From Typhlomys cinereus (taxonomy: Eukaryota; Chordata; Mammalia; Rodentia; Platacanthomyidae), in the NCBI GenBank assembly GCA_023101885.1, contig JALPQD010000125.1, positions 3,641,140-3,705,139 on the forward strand: a stretch of DNA of 64,000 bases, given 5' to 3'. The notes below the pieces were generated by a model. The model did not search any database. It saw only the letters and a program-made list of their open reading frames with translations, and was not told the DNA's origin. A program made the translations under genes and the position numbers. Below, one piece after another: positions 1 to 12,583 of this stretch (position 1 is the first letter of the stretch; each line of letters opens with the position of its first letter).

Positions 1-3000
1 ATAGCTCATCCTACAATAGCCAGACTGAAAGGTAAAAACATCACACCGGTCCCAGATATTCAGTCATGAAGACTGATATGTGCTCATATATTTCTCAAAG
101 TGAAACAAGTGCTGCAAGGGATCAAAGTAGGAGGTGCTGACAAATATTTACACCCAGGACCTCTAACAAATTACCATTTCTGTGGTCCAGGACTTTGATG
201 GGCTGTGTCTTTCTGCCTTTAATCATCAGAGACACAGCTATGGTGACATTCACTTCAGACTTCAGTCATCACAGCTTGACCCTGCAAGGGACTTTGTACC
301 AGACTGTCAGAGTAGCTTATATTTGCAGCTTTTGCTTGCCATAGTTTGCAAAACTCTCCACTTTCTTTTCCTGCTTTGCTGAGAGTATTCCAGGGTACAC
401 GACCAAATAAGTTACTAAGCAATAAGCACTTTCTATAGTAAGTCAGAATGGTTGTAGGCAATGAAGAAATAGCAATGTCCAGGTAAAGATTACTAAGAAC
501 AGAGGCATGCACTACCATTTATCATTTTTTTTTTTAGAATTTGAGAGGAAAAGATAACAGGGCAGGCAAGCTGTGAATCCTGGCAGCTACTGGGAGGAGG
601 GAGATGGAGAAGAGGAAGAGAAGTCTGAGTCAGCAGTGGAGGTTGGCAGGCAGCTGTGAAAAGTTGGGGGGGTCTTTAGAGAAGACAGAGAACCCAGGTG
701 TCTGGGGCAAGCATGCTTAGGATCTTTGGCTGGAACCCAAAAAGAGTCAGAAAGACTTAAGGAACAAGGATTTTTTTTTGACTTAGAACTAGAAAAGCAA
801 GCAGACATTTAGCAGTTAATGTGTGTGAGCCACTGTCACTCCTCTAGGTGGCGCTGAGGAGCGAATTCAGGGCTTCATGCCAACGGCATTACCTCCCCCC
901 CAGTCGGCCTCCCCCCACCTCCACCTTTTGCCTTGACTAAGTTTTCTTTGAATTTTTGCAAATTTTCCTGGGCTTTTATTTCAGTTTCCTGACAATGAGG
1001 CCCAGATCTTGATTTCTGGTAACACCAGGGCTTTTGATTCAGTAGGTTTAGAGTGAGGCCCAGATTTCTTATTTCTGAGGTATTTCTACTGCTGGTGCAG
1101 GCCCTACTCGCTTACGTCTACTGGCCTAGTCAGGATCTTATTCTTGGAGATGACCACTTTAATAGCTTTCCTGCTCTTTTCAAATGTTCAGCATCCTCTT
1201 CTCTAGTTGTATTTCATGATATTTTACCCATTTTAACAAGGGGCCAAGAGCGATCTAGAGACACATTTCATCAACATCCACTACCAAATGCCAGCTGACT
1301 TGACTCAACACACACCTGCATCGCATGCACTTGCGTCTTCGTCATGCTGTAGCGGATGCACTGTCTGTGCTTTTATCAAATTCAGTAGTGAATTCTGTGT
1401 TGCCTTATAGCCTTTAGGTATATTCTTCGTTATGTGTATGTTTGTGTGTTCTGTATACACGTGCATGTGTATGTATGGGTAAATTCACTTGTATATGTTC
1501 TCTGGAAGCCAGGAGTCTTCCTCTATCTAACACTCTGCAAGGTAGTTTTCAGATAAGGATTCTTACCGAACCCCGAGATCTCTGTTTCAGCTAGGATGGC
1601 CGGCTGGAGAGTTCTCAGAACCCTCCTGTTTCTACCACTTTTCCCCAATACTAGGTTTACAGCATGCACCACCATACCCAGCTTCTCTAATGTTCTAGGG
1701 ATGAACTCAGGTCTTCATGTTTTTGCAGCAAGCCCTTTACCTACTCAGCCTTATTGCCTCCTTTTTGAAATTGTTCGTGTGGCTTTTCTTTCTTCCGCCT
1801 TAGTGTTTTTTCTCGTTTCCTGAATTCTTAGGTATTGTAGACATCTAAATGTTGTACAACTGTAAAATTCTATAATTTTATCTCTATCGTTTTTATATAC
1901 TTAGACAATTTTGTATACAATCACACAATTTTTGGTGTTTTAATACCAAATTAAATATTTTAATCCCTCTTGTTTTACATATTAACTAACTAGAATTAAC
2001 CAGTCAGTGTTTCAAGTGTTTTGTAAATGCCGATGAACTCCAGACTTACTATACATAATTACTCCTCCACTTCTCCTTTAGATGTAAAATAGAAATCTTA
2101 AACATATGCTAATTTTCTGCCTAACAATCTACTTATTTCCTGGAATTTATTTTTATCTCAGTAAATAGCCAGTTTATTCCTTGACAGTCTCTGGATGATA
2201 TTTTTTCAATTAAAAAGAAAACTTAGAAAAAGTAAAACCAAAACTTGTAGTCCTTAACTCCCCTGTCAACTTCACAATTGAATATTTCGAAAACAAAGGG
2301 TTATAAATTCTGTTCGCAGCTGAATCAGACAGAAAACAGGAAGGAAGGAGGCTAGGAAGAAAAACCTTCCAATAGGAAATAAAGAATTGTCTCAATGAAG
2401 ACAGGAAAGAACAAGGAACGCTTTACAACAGTGGAGTTTCTCTGAGTGTGCATTTCCACACATGGGGTTGTGTGTCTTGGCCTGAAGACACATTGTCAGT
2501 CCAGGGTCTTCACTCTGAAGAACACAATGGACATAAAGGAAATCAAAGTTAACGAAAGATGTGGGGGTTCCCTGGTACCCAGAGCACCATGGAGTCCTCA
2601 GAATCTATGGTGGGAGGCTATGATGTCATTCCTGAGGTCACAGAGGAGACCCGATGGAGTGGGTTCCAGCCCAGAAGGCCTGCAGGGTGGCTGTGCAGCA
2701 AGATGAGGGCGGTTTGGAGCCCTGCCTAAGAGGAAGGACGGGGCCACAGCAGATCGGTGCGTATTCCCCAGATCGGGCCCTTCTTCTCCCCTTTGTTTCC
2801 TCATTCATCACCTGAACACCTTTTTTCCTGTCCCTACAGTTCCCTCCCCTGACTCCCACCTTTCAATTCTCTAATTTCCCTAACGCGTCCTACCCCAAGG
2901 GATCTCCTGCCTCTTCCATGTGTTTCCCCATTTATTCCCTTGCCCCGAGACCTGCCCTCCGTCCCTCCAGACACTCTTGACGTTTATTTCTGACTTTTCC

Positions 3001-3060
3001 CTGTTGTTTGAAAGGATGATCTTGGTCTCCCATTCCACCCTCACAGCTGTGTCCCCACAG
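1..3060. other. Upstream region of Ubqln3, no coding gene recognised
   Basis: No open frame here resembles a known protein and none exceeds 90 codons. A diverged B4/B1-like SINE on the minus strand lies around 1620-1765, recognisable from a segment resembling the SINE phrase 'gcatgcaccaccat' followed by 'gaactcaggtcttcatg'. The rest is unassigned, AT-rich around 1850-2200. The non-coding first exon and promoter of Ubqln3 probably lie in the last kilobase (the human gene has one), but I could not place the start. No TATA box or CRE was evident there. Confidence 0.5.
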
Positions 3061-3061
3061 A
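3050..3061 (+). promoter_or_regulatory. Ubqln3: Candidate 3' splice site of the Ubqln3 coding exon
   Basis: The sequence tgtccccacag ends at 3060, 23 bases before the start codon, behind a pyrimidine-rich stretch (3030-3058). It fits a splice acceptor joining a non-coding first exon to the single coding exon, as known for UBQLN3 in other mammals. No transcript evidence is available here. Confidence 0.55.
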
Positions 3062-3083
3062 CCTGGGCCTTCTGCTGCCCACC

Positions 3084-5024
3084 ATGGCCAAAAGTGGAGA
3101 GGCTCTGCCACAGGGCGGCCCAGCACCAGCCCGGGATCCTCATCTCATCAGGGTGACAGTGAAGACACCCAAAGACAAGGAGGATTTCTCAGTTACAGAC
3201 ACGTGCACCATCCGGCAGCTGAAGGAAGAGATCTCTCAGCGCTTTAAGGCGCATCCCAACCAGCTGGTCCTAATCTTTGCTGGCAAAATCCTCAAGGACC
3301 CTGACTCACTGGTGCAGTGCGGAGTGCGAGATGGCCTCACTGTCCATCTGGTCATCAAGATGCAACGCCGCACCACGGGCTCTGAGTGTTCAGCTACTTC
3401 GGTCTCTGGCCCGGGCCCAAGTCCTGGGTCCCTCCCTCCATCGAGTTCTGCGTTCCCAGTGGAGGGGTCTCCCTCCTTCAGCCTGGGTGTCCTCACTGGT
3501 CTCAGTGGGCTGGGCCTGACCTCAGGGAGCTTCCCTGAGCAGGCGGGCTCGCTCGTGTGGCAGCACGTCTCCGTGCCCGAGCTTGTGGCCCAGCTCATCG
3601 ACGACCCTTTCGTCCAAGGTCTGCTGTCCAACACCGGCCTGGTCCGCCAGCTGGTTCTCGACAATCCCCATATGCAGCAGCTGATCCAGCAGAACCCAGA
3701 GATCGGGCATATTCTCAACAACCCTGAGATCATGCGTCAGACCATGGAGTTTCTACGTAACCCTTCCATGATGCAAGAGATGATGCGTAGCCAGGACCGT
3801 GCACTCAGTAACCTGGAGAGCATCCCCGGGGGCTACAACGTGCTCCGCACCATGTACACAGACATTATGGACCCCATGCTCAACGCCGTCCAAGAGCAGT
3901 TTGGGGGCAATCCTTTTGCTACTACCACTACTTCGAATGCCACCACCACCAGCAGCCAACCTTCAAGGACGGAGAACTGTGACCCTCTCCCTAACCCCTG
4001 GACTTCCACCTATGGAGGCTCCGGTGGCAGGCAAGGAAGACGGCCTGGGGAGCAGGATGCATCTGAGATTAGAAATAGGGCTCCAAGCTTTCTAGGTAAC
4101 ATAGGGCTCTTCGATTACCTCCAGCAATTACACGAGACCTCCCAATCCCTGGGGACATTTCTGCAGGGTACTGCGCCCACACCCAGCCCAAGCCAGGAAC
4201 CATCTCTACCAGGAAACCGAGGTCCCCCGACTTTACCCTCATCTCAGAAACCTCCGTCTAAGGAGTCGGTAGCGATCAAGGGAAAGTCCTCTTGCCCAGC
4301 TTTCTTGAGACATTCCTTGGAGAGCAGTACTGGACAAGGTGGAGGCCCACGTGACACAGGCAAGGGTCCCACTGGCCAGAGCAACAATCTGCCTGACCTT
4401 GTCGCTGGGCTGGGGGACTCGGCCAACAGGGTCCCATTTGTTCCTACACCACCGTCGTCTACAACAACCGCTCCCAGAGGCCCTGAGACTCCTTGGCTTC
4501 CTCCACCAGGTTACCCAAGAAATCTGAGACCAGCTGGCGTGAATCAGGCCCCTCGAACGCAGAATGACATGCACCAACAGCTACCACTACTGATGCACCT
4601 TCAGGCAGCCATGGCGAACCCCCGGATCATGCAAGCCCTGCTGCAGATTGAGCAGGGTCTGCAGGTCCTGGCTACAGAGGCACCCCGCCTTCTTCTCTGG
4701 TTCATGCCTTGTCTCGCAGGGATGGGTGGAGTGGCGGGAGGTTCAGAGTCTCGAGAAGGTGCTTCTGATGATTCCTGCGCGGCTCCTCAAGTTTCCCCAG
4801 CACAGGGCTCTGCAGAGCTAGGTTTGCATCCCACTCCCTTCCTCCAGATGTTGCAAGCCTTAACTAACACCAACGCGCAGCAGCTACAGCCTGAGACACA
4901 CTTCCGGGTGCAACTGGAGCAACTGCGGGCTATGGGCTTTCTAAATCCCGAAGCCAATCTTCAGGCCCTCATTGCCACAGGGGGCGATGTGGATGCTGCC
5001 GTGGAGAAACTGAGGAAGTCTTAG
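3084..5024 (+). CDS. Ubqln3: Ubiquilin-3, UBL-UBA proteasome shuttle, testis type
   Basis: An uninterrupted 646-codon frame, close to the roughly 655 residues of human UBQLN3. The start is in a strong Kozak context (cccaccatgg) just after a splice acceptor. Residues about 21-92 form a ubiquitin-like domain (starts [15 protein letters not shown]; contains [12 protein letters not shown]), which in this family docks on the proteasome. Residues about 165-275 hold the STI1-like helical region rich in NP motifs ([14 protein letters not shown]) and end in [10 protein letters not shown] Pro/Ser/Thr-rich, probably disordered linker follows, then a second STI1-like block near 535-570 ([16 protein letters not shown]). 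Residues 606-646 are the ubiquitin-binding UBA domain with its MGF loop at 617-619. The family carries ubiquitinated clients to the proteasome; the ubiquilin-3 branch is testis-specific. Ubqlnl lies 19 kb downstream in the same orientation. No canonical AATAAA is seen in the 450 bases after the stop. Confidence 0.96.
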   Translation: MAKSGEALPQGGPAPARDPHLIRVTVKTPKDKEDFSVTDTCTIRQLKEEISQRFKAHPNQLVLIFAGKILKDPDSLVQCGVRDGLTVHLVIKMQRRTTGSECSATSVSGPGPSPGSLPPSSSAFPVEGSPSFSLGVLTGLSGLGLTSGSFPEQAGSLVWQHVSVPELVAQLIDDPFVQGLLSNTGLVRQLVLDNPHMQQLIQQNPEIGHILNNPEIMRQTMEFLRNPSMMQEMMRSQDRALSNLESIPGGYNVLRTMYTDIMDPMLNAVQEQFGGNPFATTTTSNATTTSSQPSRTENCDPLPNPWTSTYGGSGGRQGRRPGEQDASEIRNRAPSFLGNIGLFDYLQQLHETSQSLGTFLQGTAPTPSPSQEPSLPGNRGPPTLPSSQKPPSKESVAIKGKSSCPAFLRHSLESSTGQGGGPRDTGKGPTGQSNNLPDLVAGLGDSANRVPFVPTPPSSTTTAPRGPETPWLPPPGYPRNLRPAGVNQAPRTQNDMHQQLPLLMHLQAAMANPRIMQALLQIEQGLQVLATEAPRLLLWFMPCLAGMGGVAGGSESREGASDDSCAAPQVSPAQGSAELGLHPTPFLQMLQALTNTNAQQLQPETHFRVQLEQLRAMGFLNPEANLQALIATGGDVDAAVEKLRKS

Positions 5025-6900
5025 GAGCTCTAGTTATTGGGACCATATCTTTTCCTTGTGCCTTTCTCCCATGTCCTATTACCCCAGTTCTCCTATTCTT
5101 GAATACAGCTGCACTATAAACCAAATTTACTATGATGCTCTTTACTGTGGAGACAATGTTCCAGAGTCAATGATGAAGACGACAAGCCAGAAATAGGGTG
5201 AGGATACTGTGTGTGTCCCAGCCACGCCTGCCACTCTCCTGCCTCGGGGCCCTGGACTGAGCTCTGTGTATCCCTATCTTGAGATGCAATTACATCCAGT
5301 CTCCAGTGCCAGTTCTGCCTGAGTCTGATTCTTGTGGGTTGTGAGAAAAGGAGGGGGGCGTACTATAGAGGAGCAGGTGATAAGGTTTGGTTCTAAGGAA
5401 GGGGTAGGGAAGCTAAAGGTTCAAAGATAAGCCCCTGATAGTGCCTGGAGTCTGTTAGTCAGGCCTGTATACAGAATCAGCTATATAAAGGTGGGAGAGA
5501 CTCTGCTGTGGGTGGGTAATCATGACCTGAGCAGTGTGGGGTTTTGGTTGTAGCAAGTCAAAGAGTTGGAGACAGGAGGGATCTTTGTTGCGACCCTTTG
5601 AAGGATAAGACCTAGAGATTTCCTGCTTTCAGAAGCCTTCCAGATGTTGCGTCCTGCAGGAAAGTGCCAGCACACAGTCTGATTTGTGGAGGGCTCCCTA
5701 CCACCACCCTGGCTGAAGGATAGACACAGCCTTCCCCTGAAGGCTGTCCACAGAGACGGCTGAAGACTCGGCACTAACACGACCCCCGGAGTGGGATGAT
5801 ACTGTCTGTAGCACCAAGGATTCAGGCTGACTTCTAGGACTCCTGACTTCCATCCACTGTGTAATGTTCCTTATAGCTGGACTCAGATAGCCTCTTTCCT
5901 GCATACCTTCTCTGCAAGTACAGTAGAGGCAACAGTGCCTTTCTGAGTTTACGGTGCAGAAACTGTTCCAACTAAATATAGGCAGAATAGTCATTTCATC
6001 CATGTTAAATATTGGAATAAGTACTATGAAGAAAAAGGCAGCAGAATTGTATAATAGTAGTAAAAGAGGGTTTATTAAAAGAAAGGCACCTTTGAGTGTG
6101 CATTCAGGATACGACTTGAAAAATGTTACTAAGGAGTAGATAGTTTTGAAAGGAACAGGACTGCTACTTTTATAGAAGGACTCTAGAGTATAGACATCGA
6201 AGGAAGAAGGACAATAAGAAGCACTCCAGGTACTTCAAAGAAGAGTCTTGTTTATATTAAAAGGATGTTTTCTGTTACTTGTGAACTTCTAGGGCAAAAT
6301 ATTAAATCTATAAATCAGTCCAGTGAGCCAAATTTCCAATATATTTACACAGAAGTGTGCATGAATACGAACTGGCAAGAAAAGCAATCCACAGTGCATA
6401 TCTCCTGTTAGTGTGTCCTCACATCAACATACCCTATGCACAGATATACAGTATGTGTGCACTAAAAACATTTGTTCAAAAAAATCAGTTTTAGCATCAT
6501 GGGACTGTAAACAGCATGCATTAGGTTCATATGTGAACTTGACAAACAAGGTTAATAAAAAGAAAGGAAAAACCCATTCCTGCTTTGTCCGTGTCACAAT
6601 CAGGGAAGGAAAGGCTTGTCAGTGGAGAATATCACTACAGCAAAAGTGCTCGTGGTATGTGTTTAAATGTCAGAGAGTTGGTATAGCATCCTTTCAGGAA
6701 CTACAAAACAGAACTTTCCTTCTGCATTGATTGAATCCAGCCTTCTTTTCCCCCTTCCCCTGCCATACTCTTCCAAATTCCAGAATATTTTAAATAGTCT
6801 GTTTATCTTCAAGTTATTTGCATGTGGCTTGGAGGAAATAGTTTATCCATTTACTCACATTTCGATCTCTCTGTGAAGCACTCAACTCAAAAAACAAAAC
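5025..6900. other. 3' flank of Ubqln3 and spacer, no gene
   Basis: Begins with the presumed 3' UTR of Ubqln3. No convincing open frame and no clear young repeat was recognised. The stretch at 6030-6130 has a 'gtttattaaaagaaagg' phrase that could be an old reverse-strand LTR poly(A) region, but it is too diverged to call. A short (AAAAC)n run closes the interval at 6891-6915. Confidence 0.4.
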
Positions 6901-6927
6901 AAAACAAAACAAAAAAACAGTCCCCTA

Positions 6928-7211
6928 GAGCTGGGGAGATGACTTAGAGGTTAGATCCCATGTAAAATGTCGGGTGGAAATGGTGGCAGCCTGTGATTCT
7001 GGTCCTTGGAAGGCAGAGCCTGGGAAACGCCAGAACAAAGCAGTAAGGTAGAAGAGCAATCCAGAATGATCCTGACATTACCCTTGGGCCTCCACATTCA
7101 TATATGCTTAAGAGACCCCTTGTATACATATCCTCCACCCACAAAAATTTCATATCCCCATTCTGCTTCTCATGGATCAGGAAAATCTTGTTCAAATACA
7201 AAAAAAAAAAA
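6928..7211 (+). mobile_element. tRNA-derived SINE (B4/ID-like), plus strand
   Basis: The head reads gagctggggagatgacttagagg, the A-box end of a tRNA-related SINE. The body contains cattacccttgggcctccac, which recurs in the interrupted SINE at 53383-53530. It ends in an A-run at 7200-7211. It is diverged and has an internal deletion around the B box. Confidence 0.6.
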
Positions 7212-8081
7212 TCTGTTGTTCATCTTTTGTGCTAAAAGAAAAGGGAGCGGAAAGCCTTATCTTTAGGGTTTTCTCTTACTGTATATTCGTAATATGGCCC
7301 ATAACTTCCATATTTGGAAGCCAGGAGAAAAATAATGTTCATATGAAGAAATGCTGCTGCATTTACCTGACTTCCTTCCTGGCCAGAGGAATCTTGAAGA
7401 CTCATGTAGAGACTGTGGATGTCCCATAAACTAGTGTCTAAAATCCAAGGTATAGCCAGACAGAGCACATGGAGTTTTGGACAAGAACCATTCTGAGCCC
7501 TGAGTGTTCATTAGTAGGTGGTTTTCTTGCCATACTGTACGAGGACTGTGAACCCCCAACTTGCTCTCCTCACCATTTAGTCTCTAAAAGCCAAATGACC
7601 ATTTTCCTTTGGCTTAGAAGTCCAGTTAAAAGTGAAAAGAAGTCCTAACACTGCTTATCTTGATTCACAGTCACTGTGAAAGGGGCTGAGAGCCTGTAAT
7701 CTCTACTCTCCACCTAGTTCCACTTACTGGCTTCTCTAATGACTGCATTCTAGCCTTCTTTCCTGGTCCCTCTTTGCCCACAACTATCACACTTTAACTG
7801 AAGGTTATCTGTAACCCTGTGATCAACAGATATTTCTAAATACTCTGGAATCTGTCTTGCAGCCGAAGAGTCTAAAATCCAAGATATAACCAAAGAGGGT
7901 ACAGGGAGTTTTGGACAAGAGCCCTCCCTTCTGAGAAGTCCAGGCTGGTCAGATAAACTTTACTTCTTGAAGGCCTGGTGTCCTGCTTCCTTGGTCCACT
8001 CACTTTCCTGAAACAAGTTACTTCTGAAATATTTTTATTAGTATGCATTGATTATACATATTAATTTTTATTCTATTTTTT
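7212..8081. other. Intergenic spacer
   Basis: No gene recognised. The phrase 'gtctaaaatccaaggtatagccagacagag' (7435-7465) has a diverged second copy at 7870-7900, 'gtctaaaatccaagatataaccaaagagg', so the interval contains two related blocks about 435 bases apart. Their nature is unknown. Confidence 0.35.
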
Positions 8082-8082
8082 C

Positions 8083-8122
<40 letters not shown>

Positions 8123-8357
8123 TGTGCACACATGCATGTGTCCCTGTGGAGGACCAAGGGTGACTTTGGAATCATCCTTGATTGCTTCTACCTCCTTTTT
8201 GCTTTGCTCTGGGATTTCCCAGACTCTGTTCACCAGGACCAGAAGTACAAGCTGCTGCCATTTCCTCCTTGCATTTTTATGTGGGACCTGGGATCTGAAC
8301 TCAGGACCATCTGCTTGGAAGGCAGAGTCTTAACCCCTGAGCTATTTCTCCAGCCCC
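8082..8357 (-). mobile_element. tRNA-derived SINE with (CA)n, minus strand
   Basis: Read on the minus strand it begins ggggctggagaaatagctcagg (tRNA A box), has a B box in the ggt-cctgagttcagatccc block, a unique body and a 3' (CA)n/A-rich tail. The tail is seen on the plus strand as (TG)n at 8085-8120. It belongs to the same family as the copies at 8436, 12584, 17210, 29554 and 44540. This is the most abundant SINE of the window and is diverged relative to the 12584 copy. Confidence 0.75.
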
Positions 8358-8435
8358 TTTATTTTAATTTTTATTTCTATACTGAATGCATCATGCAGTG
8401 ATCTAGTTGATCCTCTGTTACTCCAGCTCCCTATT

Positions 8436-8719
8436 TTTTTTTATTCAATTGTGCATGTGTGTGTGTGTGTGTGTATGTATGTGTGTGTGTGTGTGTGTGG
8501 GTATGTGTAGAACCACGGGCAGATTCGGGAACCACCATGGACCGCCTCCACCTCCTCCTTGTTTACTCTGCCCTGGGATTCACAGGCTCCGCCCTACGAG
8601 GACCAGAAATGCGGGTCGCTCCCACTTCAGCCCGATGTCTATATGTGGGGTCTAGGATCTGAACTCAGGACCTTCCGCCTGTAAGGCAGAGGCTTAACCC
8701 CTGAGCCACCTCTCCAGCC
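8436..8719 (-). mobile_element. tRNA-derived SINE with (CA)n, minus strand, intact target duplication
   Basis: A full-length copy of the window's main SINE family. A 14-base target-site duplication, tccagctccctatt, flanks it at 8422-8435 and 8720-8733. On the minus strand the head reads ggctggagaggtggctcagg. The 3' side is a (CA)n tract. The near-perfect duplication implies a fairly recent insertion. Confidence 0.85.
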
Positions 8720-8754
8720 TCCAGCTCCCTATTATTGAGCATTAGTCTACTTTC

Positions 8755-8832
8755 TGGCAGACCAGGAATTGAACCCAAGGCCTCATACATGCCAGGCAAA
8801 CACTCTACCATCTGAGCTCTATGCCCAGTCCG
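8755..8832 (-). mobile_element. ID-like tRNA-derived SINE, minus strand
   Basis: The reverse complement contains the ID-element core: a 'gctcagatggtagagtgttt' A box followed by 'gccttgggttcaattcctgg' (B box). ID elements derive from tRNA-Ala/BC1 RNA and are rodent-specific, which supports the organism call. Confidence 0.75.
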
Positions 8833-8899
8833 CATATGGATGTCTTCAGCTTCACGGAGAGGAGATGAGCACTTGTCTGTCTGTGTTTGCCTTTCTCAC

Positions 8900-9540
8900 A
8901 TAACATATTTGTTTGAGTGACTTACCTTATAGCTGCTATTAAATACCCAACTCAAACAGCTTAAGGGAGAAAGGGCCACATTGACTCATGATTCCAGGTT
9001 ACCATCCATCATTGCAGGGAAATCACAATGGCAGGAGCTTGAAACAGCTGGTTCTTCACTGCCACACTGAAGAAACAGAGAGGGAATGAATGCATCTTGC
9101 TTATTAGCTTGCTCTCTCCAGAGGTCTCCCAGAATACCTACTTAGAGAGTGTTTCCAGTCACTTCCCACATCAGCATAAGACAGTCTCCTGTAGACTCAC
9201 TAAAGACCAGCCTCCTGGGTGTGGAGTCAACAACTGAGACTAACTGTTACAATATTGTCCTCTGCTTCCAATTTGCTGTGAATAATAGGATTCCATTCTT
9301 CTTTATAGTCAAGTATTCATTATACATTTATACTGCATCTTATTAATCCATTTGTCTAGGCTGTTTCTTATGTTAGCTGTTTTAGACAAAGCTGTGATAA
9401 GCATGGATATGCAGGTATCTCTTTGTCTTGCTGATTTCATTTATGCTGTATATGGAAGTTTGTGAGGGACTTTCATACTATTCTCCATAATAGCAACATT
9501 AATTTACATTCCCACCAGCTCTTGAGAGCCCTTTTCAGTT
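8900..9540 (-). mobile_element. Diverged interspersed repeats including an ancient L1 fragment
   Basis: From about 9280 to 9540 the sequence follows, on the minus strand, the 3' part of old mammalian L1 ORF2. The plus-strand phrases 'tgcaggtatctctttgtcttg' and 'ttacattcccaccag' are typical. The part at 8935-9240 resembles a common rodent repeat (phrases 'ccatcattgcagggaa' and 'ggcaggagcttgaaacagctgg') whose class I cannot fix. Confidence 0.55.
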
Positions 9541-9796
9541 GACCAAGTGCTTAAAATCCTTGTTCTAGAGTCATTGGTGGTTGAACTTCATACCCAGTTC
9601 CATGGAGGTGAACCCACTTAGAGGTCCTTCCTGGGGGCAGCCTTCCACCTAGAAGCTCAGGTAAGGCCTAGCACTCACAATATAGTACATGATTGAATGA
9701 CAGAAGGCTAAGTGACAAGCAAGTAAAAGACCAACAGAATGAGAAATAGCCTCAGGAGACTGATAAATGCAAATCAAGTGGAAGCTATTACAGGAC

Positions 9797-10521
9797 TGTC
9801 ATAATTAGGTCCAGGTGTCAACTTGAAAGTTGAAAGTTCAAGCTCAGGGCACATTTGTAGAGAATTGAGTTAAGCCCAGAGTGAATCCACAGGAGATAGT
9901 CTAGCTGATGGGGAAGGCCCAACCCAAGGTGGGTGGGACTAGCCCCAGGACAGGCGAATAAAACATACAGAGCTGGAGAAAGTTGACATTCTCCTGTATA
10001 CTTGGCTGAACATGCTGGTCTGGCAAATGAGAATTGTCCCTCCCTCAGCTGTTACGTGGCCAGTTCCCTCAGCCCTTTGGTGATGGTGTGAGCTCTCCTG
10101 CCAAGCTGAACTAAGAACTGTAACCAGACTATCATAAGAGAATAAACCTCTTGTTCCCTTAAGCTTTTGTCATAATTTTTTCTCCCACATTTTTTCCTAA
10201 TCATACAAGCTCAATAGGTACCCCATCCTCTCTCTCCCCCATACCCTCCCTATCATCCCCCATTGTACTCTCCCCCGCTTCCTGCTTCTTTTCAGCTCCC
10301 TCCCTTTCTCCCCCTCTCTCGGTGCCTTCCCCTTCCTCCCTCCTGTCCTCTGGAGCATCTCTTTATGTGAATACCAAATCTCCCTCTGAGTCCTCCACGT
10401 TAGTGAGGGTTTACGACTCGGTGGTGTAACCTGGAGCCCCTTCTTGGGCTCCCTGTCAGCATGGGAACTCTATTATGGTTTTGTCATGATTTTTCCAGCA
10501 ACACGCAGACTAACTGCAACA
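9797..10521 (+). mobile_element. Solo LTR, ERVL-MaLR type, interrupted by an L1 tail
   Basis: The element begins TGTCATAATTAGG and ends GCAACA. It is flanked by a perfect 5-base duplication, aggac (9792-9796 and 10522-10526), the length expected for ERVL/MaLR elements. A second copy of the same family lies at 28059-28468. An AATAAA at about 10140 precedes the 3' end. The LTR is split at 10180 by an L1 3' fragment. No internal retroviral sequence is present, so it is a solo LTR. Confidence 0.75.
10181..10478 (-). mobile_element. 5'-truncated L1 3' UTR, minus strand, nested in the LTR
   Basis: The pyrimidine-rich plus strand (C/T runs, then gtgaataccaaatctccctct) is the reverse complement of the L1 3' UTR seen elsewhere in the window. 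A target duplication, ttttgtcataattttt at 10165-10180 and ttttgtcatgattttt at 10479-10494, has one mismatch. It splits the LTR at 9797-10521. It is more diverged than the L1 tails at 35-57 kb. Confidence 0.8.
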
Positions 10522-10526
10522 AGGAC

Positions 10527-12583
10527 CAAAGCTTGTGTCTGGGGGAGCAAAAGTTGTTGAAGCTTGAGAGAGAAAAGACCTCCTACTGCTAATATTGCTT
10601 GAAATTCAAGTCTCCTGGAACTTTCCATTACTTTGTGCTCATTTTGTCGGGTTTTCTCTACATTATTTGATTTTAGCAATAGCTAACGCCTACTGAAGGC
10701 TGCTTGGTGTCAGGCCCTGTTCTTGATTTCTGTGCTGCAGTCCCTAGGACAGCAATATGGCTGCGCCTCACTATGGGGAGATTAAGAGTGGGGTCTCCTC
10801 AGGCACTGCACCAATAGGGGCGCTTCCCTTCACTCACCCTAAGGTTCCCACTGCGCGTTCTTATCCCTCTTCAGTTTCCCGTAGTCAATGGGGGCATGTT
10901 GGTATTTCAGTCATTATGCAGGTCTGGTGAGGACAAGTCTCACTGCCTACACCCCCATAAGAGTAGACAAGACAGAGGGAACCCTGGGGAATGAATTGAT
11001 GAAGGGAAAGAAGAGAGTTGGGAGGGAGGACGGATGGAGAGAAGCAGGGATTAGTAGTCAATATGCTTGTAAAACTAAAAAAAAAAGTGTGACGTCAGCG
11101 AAGATGAGCTCACATCTCAGACCTCACGATGAACTCAGATCTCCATGTTCACTATCTCCGTGTATTACTTATGCAACTCAGAGGAGCATTTCATATTCTC
11201 ACACCTCAAGTTTTCACCTGTACCATTGATCTGATAATAGTCTCTGTTCCATAGGGTTGCAGTAAGAACTAAATAAGAATTAGATGACAATTAAAGGTTG
11301 TGGAACGACATCTAGCTCTTTCACTATGAGAGGTTAATTATCATTTCTGAGGTCTGTCATCTTCACTATAGTGTAAATTCCTTAGAGCAAAAATCACATC
11401 TGCTAATAATTATTGTAATCTGGCACCAACAGTTTTCCACATACATCAAGCATTCAGGAAATAGTCATTGAACTAATGAATGGTCTTTGAAAGTTTCATG
11501 ACATCATCAAGTTAAAAAGGCAGATCAGAAAGCTAGTTATAGAGTATCCAATAGGTACTTTTGAAAATGTTCACCTTCCTTATCTACTGAGAAATGTGCT
11601 TCCTCTCTTTGTGTGACTCAGCTTTCCTCATCTGTAAGCGAAAAGTAACCACACCACTGTAATAAGGGACTGCTGTACAGAATCAGACATTAAAAACCTG
11701 GAACAGGGCCCAACACAGTGTAAGCCTGCAACAAGTATGATTACTTTTTATTTATATAAATAATTATTGAATTGCAACTAGAATGCATTTTATTCAGGAA
11801 ATCAGATACTTTGCTAAAGTGTAAAGTAAGAGGAAGAAGACTATTTTTAGTAGATTAGTCAGAGTGGAGAGGGTATTCATGAAAGCAAGGAAAGACAGAC
11901 ACTGGAAGAGCTAGGGCAGAAAGTTTCATGCAAAGGAGAATGTATCAAAGAGAACCTCATCTTTAACTAGCATTTGATAGATTTGAGCAAACTTTAAGAA
12001 GACCAGAGTCCATAGTACAGAAAACGAGAGGGAAAAGGCTTCATGGGGAAGAGGAAAAGACAAGAGAGGGCAGCTTCATGGAGCATCCCCCTGCCCGGGC
12101 CCCTGAAAAGTGTGGCAGTTCATGAAGAATGAAGAGAGGTGCCAAAGTACAAGCACAGTTAGGTCGGGGAACTCCTGTACACTTGTGTGTGGGATTGAGA
12201 GCTGGCTTAGCTTTGATGGGGCTATCCGAAGAGAAGGGGACAGAGAGGGGACAAGGGTGGCTGAGCATATACCTGAAGACAGATTTCTAAGACTTTCTGA
12301 TATCATTGGATTTGTAAGGTTAAGGAAGGGGAGAAATGGAGACTTCATTTATATATTTGCCTAATAGTTGCCAAACACCCTTTCCATGCCAAGGCCTGTC
12401 CTATTTCTTAGAAACAGAGATGCTTTACTTTAGCTCCATGTGCAAGAGAAGACACATGGGATAGGCAACCAATTGGGTTGATGGACTATTTTCTCTATGG
12501 AAATTAGGAAGGACCCAGTGGATGTGAGAGCATCTACCCGGAGATTTGATGAATAAGGGGAGAAAGTTAAGCAAGACATTTTT
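10527..12583. other. Intergenic spacer
   Basis: No gene recognised; open frames are short and without family resemblance. A perfect palindromic CRE (TGACGTCA) sits at 11090-11097 with no adjacent coding exon. Around 10750-10880 the sequence is locally GC-richer with a few CpGs (tggctgcgcctc, actgcgcgttc), otherwise featureless. Confidence 0.4.

Noticed and set aside
2446..2706. A coding exon upstream of Ubqln3
   Set aside because: The 86-codon frame has no family resemblance and the region more likely holds the non-coding first exon or promoter.
3236..3733. A 165-codon minus-strand frame inside Ubqln3
   Set aside because: Antisense shadow of the UBL/STI1 coding sequence; no independent start context or similarity.
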